Shown: positions 43,728-56,100 of the stretch, one piece after another | Numbering within the stretch: position 1 is the first letter of the stretch | Layout: every line of letters starts with the position of its first letter | Source of the DNA: Podaxis mareebaensis | Taxonomy: Eukaryota; Basidiomycota; Agaricomycetes; Agaricales; Agaricaceae | DNA: 64,000 nt | Direction of reading: 5' to 3' | Assembly (NCBI GenBank): GCA_018524725.1 | Contig: JAEUWP010000593.1 | Span: 1-64,000 of the forward strand | Program-made: the position numbers and the translations under genes | Notes under the pieces: model-generated | The model's database searches: none | Told to the model about the DNA's origin: nothing | Seen by the model: the letters and a program-made list of their open reading frames with translations, nothing else

Positions 43728-45715
43728 TTAAAGGCCCTTCGCGAGATAATATAACTGCACAAACTCACTAGATGAATACCCCTTTTGCACCATTGCAAAA
43801 TTACACCACCACCACTTCGTATAAAAGTGATTAGCATCAATTGCATAATCTCCTGACTTTGATGCATCACAGAGAAAATCAGCAAATGAAGCATGATAGA
43901 ATGTAATTCCTTGGAGCCCCGATTTTTCCAGTGGTGGGACTCGAACCACTGAGTGAAGCTTTCGGAGTGCGGCGTAGACAGCATTCTGCTGGAGGCAAAA
44001 CAGGGTAGCAGTAATCACAAGTGGCAAACCGTCATCACTGTAAACCAGTGGCGAAGATGATGCCAACGTGAAAGCGAGCAACAACTTCAAGGTCGGTAAC
44101 ATGCTTTTCGGTACCGCATCAAGGATTCTGGTGTAAAATGCGTGGAGTGTAGCGAGAGGATCCACCTGGATGTTGTTACCAGGGAGGGCAAGGACGATGG
44201 CGAGTTGGGAAACGGGATCACCGATATCTGGATCATCGAGAAAGAGGGCCAATGTTGAAGCAAGGACGAAAAGTCCCGAACAGGCGTTGCAGATCCTGGT
44301 TATATCGCTTTCTGTGGGCCAACGAGAATGGACTGGTATGACATCTCGGTATTTGTGGCGAATCTCCTCAAACTTGGCCCGTAGGAATTTCTCGACATCA
44401 CGACAAGCCTGCTCGGAGTCTGCAGGAACCTCGTGCACCAAAAGTTTGCCACCGGTGATGTCACGGGATTCAAATACAAGGTTCAAATGAACTTCAGGAC
44501 GACTCGAGATGAACCAGATGAATGGGGCCGCAGGATACCGGCGTGAAAAGCGGGCAATGAGTCTGACAATGAGGGCTTGTTTATCTTCGCCTTCACATTC
44601 ATCCAGACCATCCATTAGAATAACCCACTTTCCGACTCCTGTTGCTAGCTTGAGATTGACGAAGGGCTCGACGATCAAAATTTTAAATTGGTGTTCGATG
44701 CTCTTCTCGAACAACTTTGGATCGTCGACCATCTTTTGCCCGAGGTATTCTCGATAGGGCGGGAATTTGACAGCCAATTGGTAGGCGATTGTTGGAAAGA
44801 CAAGGGTGGGGGTGTGGCAGTTGTTTGGTCGGGAGAAGAAGAGACTTGCACCGAGTTTCGAAGTCGATGACAACTCCTCGGCGAGGGTTTGAGCGATTGC
44901 GGATTTTCCGACACCAGCAGGACCATTAAGCCAAAATAGGTGACAGACGCGTTCAAGGTCGTCAACCCAGCGTCGTATTGTGTCAAGAATCGCAATTCGA
45001 GTCCCTGGATGACAACAAGGAGGAGGGTCACGGATGGAGGAGTCAAACTCGGCACCAGACATAGTGAAGGGAGCGAGCCATCGTAGGACTGCAACAGCGT
45101 TAGACCACGCCACACAAATTTCAGCCGCTTCCGCACCTTTGTCCTTGGCCGAACTCATATTAAGCATGACCGGCTGGTTGAAGACGAGATCGTGGGCGTT
45201 CGTGAAGAATCCCTGGCCAATCATAGGCTGGCTGGGCGCGGGGAGGTTCTCTAATAACATTCAAATATGTCAGCATGAGGGGCCCACAACAGCATAAGAG
45301 CACGGACCAGTGCAGTCCTTTTCCGAATCCATGGCCGCAACGGCAGTCGTTGGTCCTTGATCTCCAAACAAAGTAAGCTCCCATTATCACTCCGTAACAC
45401 AGCAATTTTCGTACCAAGTGCAGGCTTCAACTCCATTATGGCCAATGGCTCCTGCTGAACGTCCAATGGTGCTTCATCTAACTCGGCTTCATCTTCCTCT
45501 TCAGGCCGCTTGTGATCTGTTTCTTGTTGGTCCTCCGAGGGCTCGGAGCCACCAACGCAAGCGTCTTGAGGAGCAACGTGAGACGTCTGCTTTTCGGCTG
45601 TGCTTGTAGAATCCGTGTTGCGAGGAGAGTGCCAGAAAGAGTGAAACCACCAGGCGCTGAGTTCGCGAAGGATTAATACCACGAGGGCTGTGATAAGGAC
45701 TTCGACCAAGTCCAT
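43728..45715 (-). CDS. NACHT-domain P-loop NTPase with N-terminal membrane anchor
   Basis: Two exons, 45,715-45,308 and 45,248-43,728; 642 residues. The N-terminus has a hydrophobic segment (VLITALVVLILREL, residues about 6-19), then an acidic Glu/Asp-rich linker. The NACHT core has Walker A GPAGVGKSAIAQT (about 245-257), sensor-type FFSRPN, and Walker B VILMDGLDECEG, with WFISSRPE after it. This is the NLR-like architecture common in basidiomycetes, linked to self/non-self or stress signalling by analogy; no WD or ankyrin repeats follow. The end at 43,728 may be premature (see the region to the left). It is divergent to the kinase block. The donor is GTCCGT. Confidence 0.8.
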
Positions 45716-46935
45716 GGTGGAGAAAGTGTAACGACACGAAAATGAACGTTGAACAATGAGAGTAGATGGTGTGCGGTGTTGATACGTGTTAACATTTCAT
45801 ATTTGTGGCACGGGAACTTGGGCGTGCGCTTAGCTAGATGAATGTGGGACAGCTGGAAGCTTCGGCGCCCATGCTACTAGTGGAGTGAGGTCCCCTGGTT
45901 TCGGGCGGGGGCGGCGGTTTGTTGGATGGATTGATGAGAGGGTTTTTTAGGTGTAGCCTACCTCGACGGACTGTGATCGGGCACCGGTTAATAGGATAGC
46001 GTAGACGCTTCCCGCGGTTCAACGTTGTATGGCCGCGCTGGCACTGACCAGAATAGAATTGACCAAAAAAAAAAAAAATAGATGAATGTGGGGACAGGAA
46101 CAAACGTCGGTGCCTGATCTGATGATACTTCATCTGGATCAACCCGGATCGCATCAAAAACTCTGGGAAAGTCCTGTCCCTTAGGCGCTGCGTGCTTAGC
46201 ACTTTCGCTTCCAGCTGTTTTGAACACCACTATCCCTCGTCTAACGCCCTGTCAGCGTCCAACAATACTGGCACTTTTAAAGTAAACCTCGACTCACCCG
46301 GATATATCTCGCATCTCTAACAAACGCAGATGGCAGAGACCACTGTATAATGCCCCTCCCTACACATACCCCCATCCAACACGGTATACAGACAACAACA
46401 CTTGATGTTGGCACAGTTTCCAACCCCTTCGCGACGCGCTCACTCCAAGGTTCCAGAGTGCCTCTCGAGATACTTCTGCACACCCTATGGCTGTTTCTCT
46501 TCCCTGGTACCACACGTCATGGTCTTCATCCCTTGCCCTCAATCTTCCTCGGGGTCTCTCTTCGTTGACCAATGAGCCAACGCGACTCGGGTCACGCGTT
46601 GTTCAAAAATATAGTCTTCGATGTTGCACGCGTTGCGTTTTCTGGAATCGATGTGAATCCCTATTATACTATTTCGGCGAACCGATTCTTCCTGAATGTC
46701 GGCCCCACCACCGCTCAACTCTCGCAAGTTTCTCAGCTATCCTCATTTGGTGACTGGTCAACCGGTCACGAGTCTCCTAAAACCTGTTCGGACACAAAGC
46801 GTTCGTGAATGCACCGCCGAGCTGATGATTGCTTTTAGCTCGGCTTGTCCCGGTTCTCGCGGCTATTGAATCGAGCATCAAGGCCCCTGTCTCCTTACAC
46901 CCAACCCATTCGTGTCGTATCCAGGCTTATCTTAA
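45716..46935. other. Spacer between NACHT gene and kinase 1
   Basis: Similar to 51,800-53,170 over most of its length (for example 'gtgttaacatttcat.ttcgtggca' and 'ttagctagatgaat.tggga'). Short ORFs in it are not conserved as protein between the two copies. An A13 run lies at about 46,066. No gene is called. Confidence 0.6.
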
Positions 46936-49900
46936 ACATCTTCCCCCTGACATCTGGGGCTCCGCGAGAGGCTTCACCTCGTTCCAGCAGTACAGGCAGC
47001 GCAATTGCACACTGAAGTCAGTCATTACTCGAGTTCACAGGCGGTGTCGATAACAGCAATCCCTTAACCCCAATGCCGCCAACCTTTCTGCCATTCAACA
47101 AAAAGTCTTCGTGGAACAACGTTTCTTCAGCAGGCGAGCAAAATTCGGCTCAGCAAAGGCTGGGGGTACAGATAGAGACGAGTGATGACGAGGAGAGAGG
47201 AAGGCCCTTATCGACGCCTAACCGATGGAAGCGGCGATCCTGGGGAGGCCCACTTAATGATGTCGTCTCGAACTATGGAAAATCTGATTCTGGCACCGGC
47301 GCCAAATATCCGAATATGACCAAACCACCTGATTCCTTCAACCTTCCGCCACCTAGTCTTTTCCCATCGGCAGCACCTTGGAGCCGAAACGAGCGCTCTG
47401 CGGAAATATCCTCTGGGACGATAGACGCCGTGAACAATACCAATTCAAGGCCATATATACCTGTGAGACCGAGGAGTGTCTTGGTGGAAGAGGACGATGA
47501 CGACAACGAAGAGGATATCAAAGGAGAAGAACAACGGAAGATGGAGCAGCGCCCGCTGCATCTTAGGAACCCAGGACTATCCTTAACAATACCACAGCAT
47601 ACAGTTGTAGCGCGCGCATCACACATTTCGGACGTATCTTCCCAGGTCTCCACCGACTCAGAAACAACATTTGACGCAATCGACACACCATTCCCCTTCA
47701 CCTTCAGTTATCGGGTTCCTTCCCAAAATGATACATCTCCCACAAGCTCATTGACGCCCACCTTGGAGGAGACACCCTCGGAAGAGGCGGAGAAAGTTCT
47801 AAGCGATCATAATACCCACTGCGTGATAACTCCTTTTCCTGATGACGACGACGGAGATATTGGTCGTTTTGGCGGTCTCGGTGTGTATTGTATTCCTCCG
47901 CGCTGTCTTCATACATGCTAACTGGGTGTATTCTAGAACGTATCAATATTTCTAATGATATTGACGAAGATGAAGACAGTCCTTCAGAGGAGGCGCCCTT
48001 TCTATATAACCATAATACCAACTACGTAAGGCCCTCCTTCTCTGACCACGACGCGGGAACTGGTTGGGTCGGGGATCCTGGTGTGTACTGCGCTTCTATG
48101 CGATTTCTTCGGACATGCTAATGATACACGTTCCCCAGTACCCATAACACCTTGCAGCGATGTGGACGAGGACGAAGGGAGGCCGACCATGAGCGATGAG
48201 GACGGAGACGATATTGAGAATGAGAATGATGATATGCCATTTCCCGAGGCCGCAGAATCCGAAGCAGAGGGTGGCATCTTCGAAGCACCACAGGACACGT
48301 CGCGCTCCCCCTCAATATCGTCTCGGAGTGTTAACGAGTCGGAACGCTTCCCTGAGACAGCCACCAAAATATCCTCCTCACCGTCTTCTGGTGCGCCGGT
48401 CTGTGCCTCACAGCCTTCCAGCGAATCAGGAATACTGCCACCACCATTCCCTGTGCAATTCCCAACTGCTTCCGGAACTCAGCGCAAATACAGGCCCCCT
48501 ATGATAGAAGATGAGCGAGAACTACAATCGCCATCAGCCGACCAATCATCGCAGAACGCCCGGCGGAAGGTTGCAGATGTCGCAACAACTAGACCCCCTG
48601 GACGTCGTTCACGCTCGAACAGTCTGACCGAAAGGGATCGACCAGGCAACGCTAATCCGGACGTCAGGACGGGAAGTGGATCAAGTTTGGTGGATACAAT
48701 GAATGATAAAGTCGGCGAAAGGCGTGGACAACAGCGGCCACTGCACGCACCACAAATGATACAAACATCATCGGCTCCTGCTTCGATACCTTGGCTCCTG
48801 CCCCAAACTCGTGCACCTGCACGCAGAAGACCCTTGCCAATACCACCCGTGACGAGCGCTGATCGGCGAGACGTTACGGTGCGGAGGTGGAGGGACGGGG
48901 ATATAGTGGTTTTGGACTTTCTGGAGTTGGAGCGACGTTGCAGCCGCCACCCGATGTTTCGACTGGTGTCCCCGACAAACGCCAGCCGCCACCCCCGCTG
49001 AACTCATATTACAACATTCCGGCGCATACCCTAGAGATGCTATCGCGTCAGATGCCGGACTCGTCCAACTTCAATAGGACCAATAACAATGCCCTTGTCT
49101 GCCCTCCGGTGGCAACGTCACGGTCGATGCCGATGTCGCAGGAAAAGGGCACTGACGCAGTGCCATCATCATTACCGCAGAATGGGAAGGTTTTGGAGTT
49201 GCCGATGACATTACAGGCAGTGAAAGAATGGAATAGGAATAAGAAGTTGTCGTCATCATCGACTTCCTTGAGCTCTTCGGTGACGGTGTCCAATGTGAAC
49301 GTTGGGCCGGAGTTGGCGGGTATTGAAAAGAACGGGAACGGGAACAGGGTGCTTCCGTTGGATCAGTTGGGGGCGGGGACAAGTGATTCAGGACCCGGAA
49401 CGGATCGGGAAGTTATTGGAACAACACCCATCAGTGTGAACTGGGAACCCTCGGTCACGTCTTCGTCTTCCCAGTCGAGTACTCCCGCAACTACGACAGC
49501 CACACTCTTTTCATCCTCGCCACATGCCAAAGGGAACGTGTCGGATAATACTAGGCTGAATACAGTGCCGCGCGACCACGATGTAGACACGCCTGGATTG
49601 ACAATACATGGGTCGATTGCCGATTCCCGTGCTAAAGACTCGGAACAACGAGAGGCAAAGATCGCCGAGGCACCAGCACCGAGGACTCGCGACTCTCGTG
49701 TTCCAATGGATGACCACCTCATGGTTGCGCTCTCGGAGGTATTGTGGGATCAGAAGAGAAGGAAAGCTCTGGAGGAACTGAAGGACGGCCGCGCGCAGTT
49801 GTTGGTGGACTTCTTGCACTCGGTAAGAGCTGCTCTCCACCTTTGTGTGTTGTGCCTTTTGGACGTGCATATACTGACCTTGCTGTCTCCAAGGTACTCC

Positions 49901-51218
49901 TACGACCGGAACTACCGGTCCCGTGGCTCCGGAAACATACTGTTATCGCGCTCTACAGGCTTTGCAGGACATCAATGCTTTATCCCCGGTGTTACGTGTT
50001 GAAGGGTATCAAGCGCGATAGTCAATCGGTTGATATTGGGGGATTCTGCGACATATACAAAGGTCATTATAAAGCGCATAGTATCTGCTTGAAGGTCGTG
50101 CGCGTATCCCGGGATACGGAGAATAGGTTGAAGGTGTGCTTCTGTCTGTAGTATTTCTGGTTGGATTCAACTAATGGCACGTGGCTGTCAGATGGCCGCG
50201 AAGGAAGCTGTCCTTTGGGGACAACTTCATCACCCAAATATTCTACCATTCTATGGCATCTACTACCTGGATGATAATCGGAAACAGAAATGTCTAGTAT
50301 CTCCTTGGATGGACAATGGTAATATCAGCGTGTTTCTCAAGAGAAATCCCCCCGTCCCTCGTAAACCCTTTGTTAGTACTCGCTTTTTGTCATGAGCCGA
50401 TCGATTCATTGATTCTGTTAGATCTATGACATGGTGAAGGGGCTTGAGTATTTGCATGGACGGAACATCATTCATGGTGATTTGAAAGGGGTATGCCCCT
50501 GTTAGTTCATCTGCTCATTGAACTATTGTTGAATGCCGTGCTGTAGGCGAACGTCCTTGTGAATAATCTTGGCAGAGCTTGCATTGCGGACTTTGGCTTG
50601 GCCACTGTTCTCACTGGCATGACCCTCGTATACTCACATGGAACAGTTCTTCCTGGTTGTACACCCCAATGGTTTTCTCCTGAGCTGTTGAATCCTGGCG
50701 CCCAACCAACTAAGGCCAGTGATGTATGGGCCTTTGGATTGGTCTGTTATGAGGTATGTGGTTCAGACTCCTTCGGATTCGAGTTTTCACTCAGGTTTCA
50801 TGAGTTAGGTCTTTACGCGACAATACCCTTATCACGACTGCGTAAATGATTTCCAGGTTTTCCAGGCGCTCCTCACGGGGCGTTTGCCTACACAACCTAA
50901 AGGAGACCCAACAACAGAGTTGGATAAGATTGATGATGAAATGTGGGAGTTGATGAACTGTTGTTGGGCACGGGAACCCCAGAACCGGCCAACGTTTGAA
51001 GAGATATTGCAAATATTGAAGTTGAAAGGTCTGGTCATAGAGCGCGAAGATGGAGCTTTGGAAAATATTATGCAGGAGAGCCAGGACTTTCAAAATGCTA
51101 TGAAAACCCCAGATACGACCATAGATTTGCTTCAAGTAGAGCAAGTCCTGAATGAGGTGCCTGGTCTTGCTTCGTCTCCATTCACCTTGCTGATTATCCC
51201 TTGTCTTCAGCTTTGAAA
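46936..51218 (+). pseudogene. Low-complexity plus TKL-type kinase gene 1 (frame-broken)
   Basis: Same layout as kinase 2: long disordered Ser/Pro/Asp/Glu-rich region (47,073-49,819), then kinase exons with GGFCDIYKG, ICLKVVRV, AAKEAVLWGQLHHPN, IIHGDLKGANVLVN, ADFGLA, SDVWAFG, and the tail IDLLQVEQVL ending near 51,216. Three lesions: the ATG used by kinase 2 is ATC here (46,936); an in-frame TGA stands at about 47,023 where kinase 2 has CGA; and one C is missing near 48,865 (gctgatcggcg versus gctgatccggcg), shifting the frame inside the large exon. A sequencing error could explain the last lesion but not all three. The kinase core itself is intact. Confidence 0.75.
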
Positions 51219-51744
51219 CAACCATATACGCTCGTCGAGCGCACCGAAGCATCTCCGCAGATGCGTCCCAATGATTTGTTTATTTTGTGAATATGCACAA
51301 TCCACATTCTGAATGTACAAAATCTTCCAATCTGACTTGATTTCGTCTTTTCCTTGAAGAATCTCGCTTTCGGTTACTCGTGTTCGATTATCCTTGGGCC
51401 TCAGAGCGCTCTATACGGGGACCTTTTGGGGGGAGGTGAACCCAGCAGACCGGCGCATGTTCTGCACATTGATACTCGGACGCCTGGTGGCGCGGCATGG
51501 ATGTACGACAGGCGCTTAATCGTCGACTGATGGCGTTTTGCCTAGTCTAATATGAGGATAGCAGGTGAAGAGAATGACAACACCCACAGTCTGAACTAAC
51601 GACGTAACACCGATAGCGAGTATCGACAACACCCTCAACGCGGTGCACCGAATGTCCCATCCCAAGTCACATCCTCAAACCTATCCCAACCACACCAAGT
51701 AAAGCCTGCATATTTACTGGTGCGAGCATTACAATAGAGAATTT
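51219..51744. other. 3' flank of kinase 1
   Basis: No gene. The 51,270-51,420 part ('tttgtttattttgtgaatatgcacaatcc' onwards) recurs after kinase 3 at 60,955 and again at 61,395. Confidence 0.6.
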
Positions 51745-51800
51745 GTCGGTGCGGGTCTAATACCACGAAGGCTGTGATAAAGACCTCGATCAAGACCATG
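51745..51800 (-). pseudogene. Relict first exon of a NACHT gene
   Basis: Minus strand from 51,800 reads M-V-L-I-E-V-F-I-T-A-F-V-V-L, matching MDLVEVLITALVVLILR of the NACHT gene start at 45,715. The flanking upstream sequence also matches. The rest of the gene is gone. Confidence 0.7.
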
Positions 51801-53178
51801 ACACGGAAGATAGAAGGACATAAAAACGAGCAAAGAGAGCGGATGGTGTGTGGCGCCGTTACGTGTTAACAGTTCATGTTCGTGGCATGGAAACTTGGGC
51901 GTAACACTTGGCTAGATGAATATGGGACAAGAACGGATATCGCCTGATAGCGCTTCATCAGGAAGGGTTCGACTCCATGGAACGATGAATAACGGAGGGT
52001 CCATGGCAGTGAAATGGAATCCGGGGGAAGGGACGGGACAAAACATCTTAATGAAGAACAATGCCAATTCGGAAGCGTTCTTTTAAAGGACTTACAAGTA
52101 GCAACAGCTCACCGTTCATGGCGAAAAGGAAGGGTCATAAATTTTGTTGGACGCTGTAGATAGACGGGCCCTCTAAAGGCGGGTAAAGATATTGCTTAGA
52201 TGTTACCAATGCATGGCTGGGTGGAGTAGGGGATGCGCTCAAGAATAAGTAAGAATTCTCGCTCCCTAACACGAAGTCCTGACTGCCCAGCAAGCGACTT
52301 GCAATGCCCAAAGTCTGGATAGAGGATTTCGATTTTTGGTTGCCGAAAGAGGCTCGGAATCACCCGCTGATCGCATCACAATCTGGGAAAGCGCTGGCCC
52401 TCAGGCAGTGTTCAGCACTGCACTTCCACCTGAAGTCCACCATCTATCGTCCTCTCAACGTCCAATAATACTCCGGCTTGTACAATCGGCCTTAACGCGC
52501 CTGGATATATGCCGCGTCCCTAGCAAGTGCGACACGTTAGAGACGATTGTACATTGCTCCTCGTTTGCTCCTCTCTTCACATATTTTATCCCGACGCAGT
52601 ACATGTTCACAGACGGTAACATCGAATCAGGTCGGCTTCTATCCCCTCCGTGACGTGCTCACTCTCATGCTGCGTCCAAATCTTCCAAAATGGCATCTTC
52701 GAAACACTCTCACACCTGTGGCTGTTTCTTCTCGACAAGTTGCTAAAGCCTCAACATGTTCTGGCCTTCATCCCCTCCTCTCTCTTCCCCCCCACCTCTC
52801 TCCCTCAGAGTCTCCCTTCACCGGATGTATGCCTCAACGCGACTCAAGTCGCATCTTATCCGAAATCATAGTCCTTGATGTTCGCTCGTCACATGTTTTG
52901 GAGTCTGCGAATCCTATTATATTGATTCCCAGTTCTTCCTGGATATCAGCGCCATCACCACTTAACCCATCCGGTTTTCTTGACTATCCTCATTTGGTGA
53001 CTGGTCACAAGCCTACTAAAACCCCGTTCGAACACCAATCGTTCGTGAATGCACCGCCGAGGTGATGATTGCTGTTAGTTCGGCTTGTCCCGGTTTTCGT
53101 GGCTTTTGAATCGAGCAATAAAGCCCCTTTCTCTTTACACCCAACCCACCCGTATTATTGTCCAGGCTTCTCTCCAAT
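51801..53178. other. Duplicated spacer upstream of kinase 2
   Basis: Homologous to 45,716-46,935. A 172-codon ORF (52,547-53,065) and others are not kept in the other copy; no gene is called. Confidence 0.55.
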
Positions 53179-56100
53179 ATGATCCCCCCGACATCTGGAG
53201 CTCCGCGAGAGGCTTTGTCTCGTTCCAACAGTGTGGGCAGCGCAGTTGCACACCGAAGACAGGAATTATCCGAGCTCACAGGTGGTGTTGATAACAGCAA
53301 TCCCTTACCCTCCATGCCGCCAACCTTTCTGTCGTTCAACAAAAAGTCTTCATGGAACAAGCTCGCATCAGCAGGCGAGCAAACCGTGGCTCCAAAAAAA
53401 ATGGGGGCAGAGACAGAGGCGAGTGATAGCGAGGGGAGAAGAAGGCCCTTACCGACGTCTAACCAGTGGAAGCGACGGTCCTGGGGAGAGCCGCTCGATG
53501 ATGTTGTTTCGAACTCTGGAAATTCTGATTCTGGTACCGGCGCTAAATGTCCGAATATAACTGGGCCACCTGATTTCTTCAACGTTCACCCACCTAATCT
53601 TTTCCCATCGGCAGCGCCTTGGAACCGAAGCGAGCGCTCTCCGGAAGTTTCCCTTGGGACGCTAGATGTCGTGAGCGTTGCCAATCCAAGGCCATATGTA
53701 CCTGTGAGACCGAGGAGTGTCTTGGTGGAAGACGACGACGACGACAACGAAGATGATATGGAAGGAGTAGGGCAACAGAGGATGGAGCAGTGCCCGCCGC
53801 ATCTTAGGAACCCAAGACTATCCGTAACAATACCACAGCATATGACTGTAGCGCGCGTGCCAGACATCTCGGACATGTCTTCCCAGGTCTTCACTGACTC
53901 AGAAACGACAGTCGATGCAATTTACACTTTATCCTCCTTCGCCTCTAGTCATGGGGTTCCTTCCCAAAATGACACATCCCCCACAAGTTCGGCTACGCCC
54001 CCCTTGAAGGAGATACCCTTAGAAGAGGCGGAAAAAGTTATGAGCAATTATAATGCCCCCCGCATGATAACCCCTTTTCCTGATGACGATGACGAAAAGC
54101 TTAGTTGGATTGGGGATCTCGGTGTGTATTGTATTTCTGTACGCTTTCTTCATACATGCTAACCGGGCATACTCTAGAACTCATCATGATTGATAATGAT
54201 GTTGACGAGGATGAAGAGAGACATTCAGAGGAGGAGGATGAGGAGGTGGAACCACTCCTACATAGGCATACTAGCGCCCGCGCAAGCCCTCCTTTTTCCG
54301 ACCACGATGGGGAGAATAGTTGGGTCGGTGACCCCGGTGTGTACTGCACTTTTACACACTTTCCCCCGACATGCTAACGATATGCATTCCAGTACCCATT
54401 ATGTTTTATAGTGATGAGGACGAGGATGACGGGAGACTGATCATAGTTGACAGCAGCGAGGATAAAAATAATGTTGAGAACGAAGATGATGATGTACAAC
54501 CGCCCGGGTCTACAGAACCTGAAGCGGAGGGTGGCACCTTCATAGCAGCATGGAAGGACGTTTCGCTCTCCCCGCTAATATCGTCTCGGAGCGTTATCAA
54601 ATCGGAACACTTCCCAGAGATAGCCACCAACATATCTTCTTTATCCGCTTCGCCCGTCTCTGCCTCACAGCCTTCCCAAGAATCAAGAATATCGCCACAC
54701 CCATTCCCTGTACAATCCCCAGCCATCCCCAGGATCCAACGTAATGACAGCCCTCCTATGGTAGGAGACGAGCGGGAAGCGCAATCGTCATCAGCCGACC
54801 GTCCATCACGAAGTGCCCAGGAGAAGGTTGCGGATGTCTTCGCAGGAGTTAGGCCCCCTAGGCGCCGCCCATGCTCGCACAGCCCGGCCAAAAGGAAGCG
54901 ACCGGGAAGCGCTAATTCGAACGCCGGGACGGAAAGTCAATCGAGTTTGATAGATGCAATGAGTGATAATGAAGTTGGCGCAATACCTAGACTACCCCAG
55001 CCATTACGTCCAATCCGAATGATGAAAACATCATCGGCTCCTGCTTCTACACCTCGGCTCTTGCCTCATCCTCGCGCCCCTCTAGGCCACAGACCCTTGC
55101 CAATACCACCTCTGACGAGTGCTGATCCGGCGAGACGTTATGATGCGAAGGTGCAGGAACGGCGGGGTAATAGGCTTAGACCTTCTGGCGTTGAAGTGAC
55201 GTTGCAGCCATCATCTGATGTTTTGACTGGCGTCCCCGACAAACGCAGGCCGGTACCCCCACTGAACTCGTATAACAGTATTCCAGTGCATACCCCAGAG
55301 GTTGAGAGGGTGAAAAAGCTATCGCATCAGGTGTCGGACTCCGGGTTGTCGACCAAGTTCAACAGGACCAGCCATGACGCCATTGTCTGCCTTCCGATGG
55401 CAATGACACGGTCGATGCCGACGCCGCAGGGAAAGAAGATTTTGGAGTTGCCGATGACATTACAGGAAGTGATAGAATGGAACAGGAATAGAAGGCTGTC
55501 GTCACCATCATCGGGTTCCTCGTCTAGAAAAACTTCGAGCTCTTCGGGGGCGGTGTTCAATGCGAACATTGGGCTGGAGTCAGCAAATATTGAGGGGGAC
55601 GAGAGTGGGAAAAAGGAGCTTTCGTTGGATCCGTTGAGATTGGAGGGAGGTGATTCAGGACTTGGCACGGATTGGGAAGATTTTGGAATAATACCCATTA
55701 GTGTGCATAGGGATTCCTCGTTCGCGTCTTCGTCCTCCGAGTCGAGTACTGCTGCGACCTCGACAGCCACACTCTTTTCATCTTCACCGGGTGCCAATGG
55801 GAACGCGTCGAATGACACCAGGTCGAATACGACGCTGCTCGACCCCGACGTAGGCCCGCCTGGACCAGCAAGCCATGAGCCAATGGGTGATTTCCGTGCC
55901 AGAGATTCAGAGGAACGAGAGGCCAAGGTCACTGAGACACCGGCGCCCGGTGCTCGCGACCCTCACGTTCCGATGGATAACATTCTCCTAAACATGCTCT
56001 CGGAGGTGCTGAAGAACTCCAAGAGAAGGAAAGCTTTGGAGGACTTGAGGGACGGCTGTGCGCAGCTGATGGTAGACTTCTTGCATTCGGTAAGCTCTCC

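Noticed and set aside
43925..43950. tRNA B-box-like sequence (minus strand GGTTCGAGTCCC)
   Set aside because: It lies inside the NACHT coding frame and no A-box, anticodon arm or acceptor stem can be folded around it.
51965..51980. tRNA B-box-like 'gggttcgactcc'
   Set aside because: No A-box or cloverleaf stems upstream; the duplicated spacer at 46 kb lacks it.
52547..53065. 172-codon ORF upstream of kinase 2
   Set aside because: The homologous spacer upstream of kinase 1 does not keep the frame.
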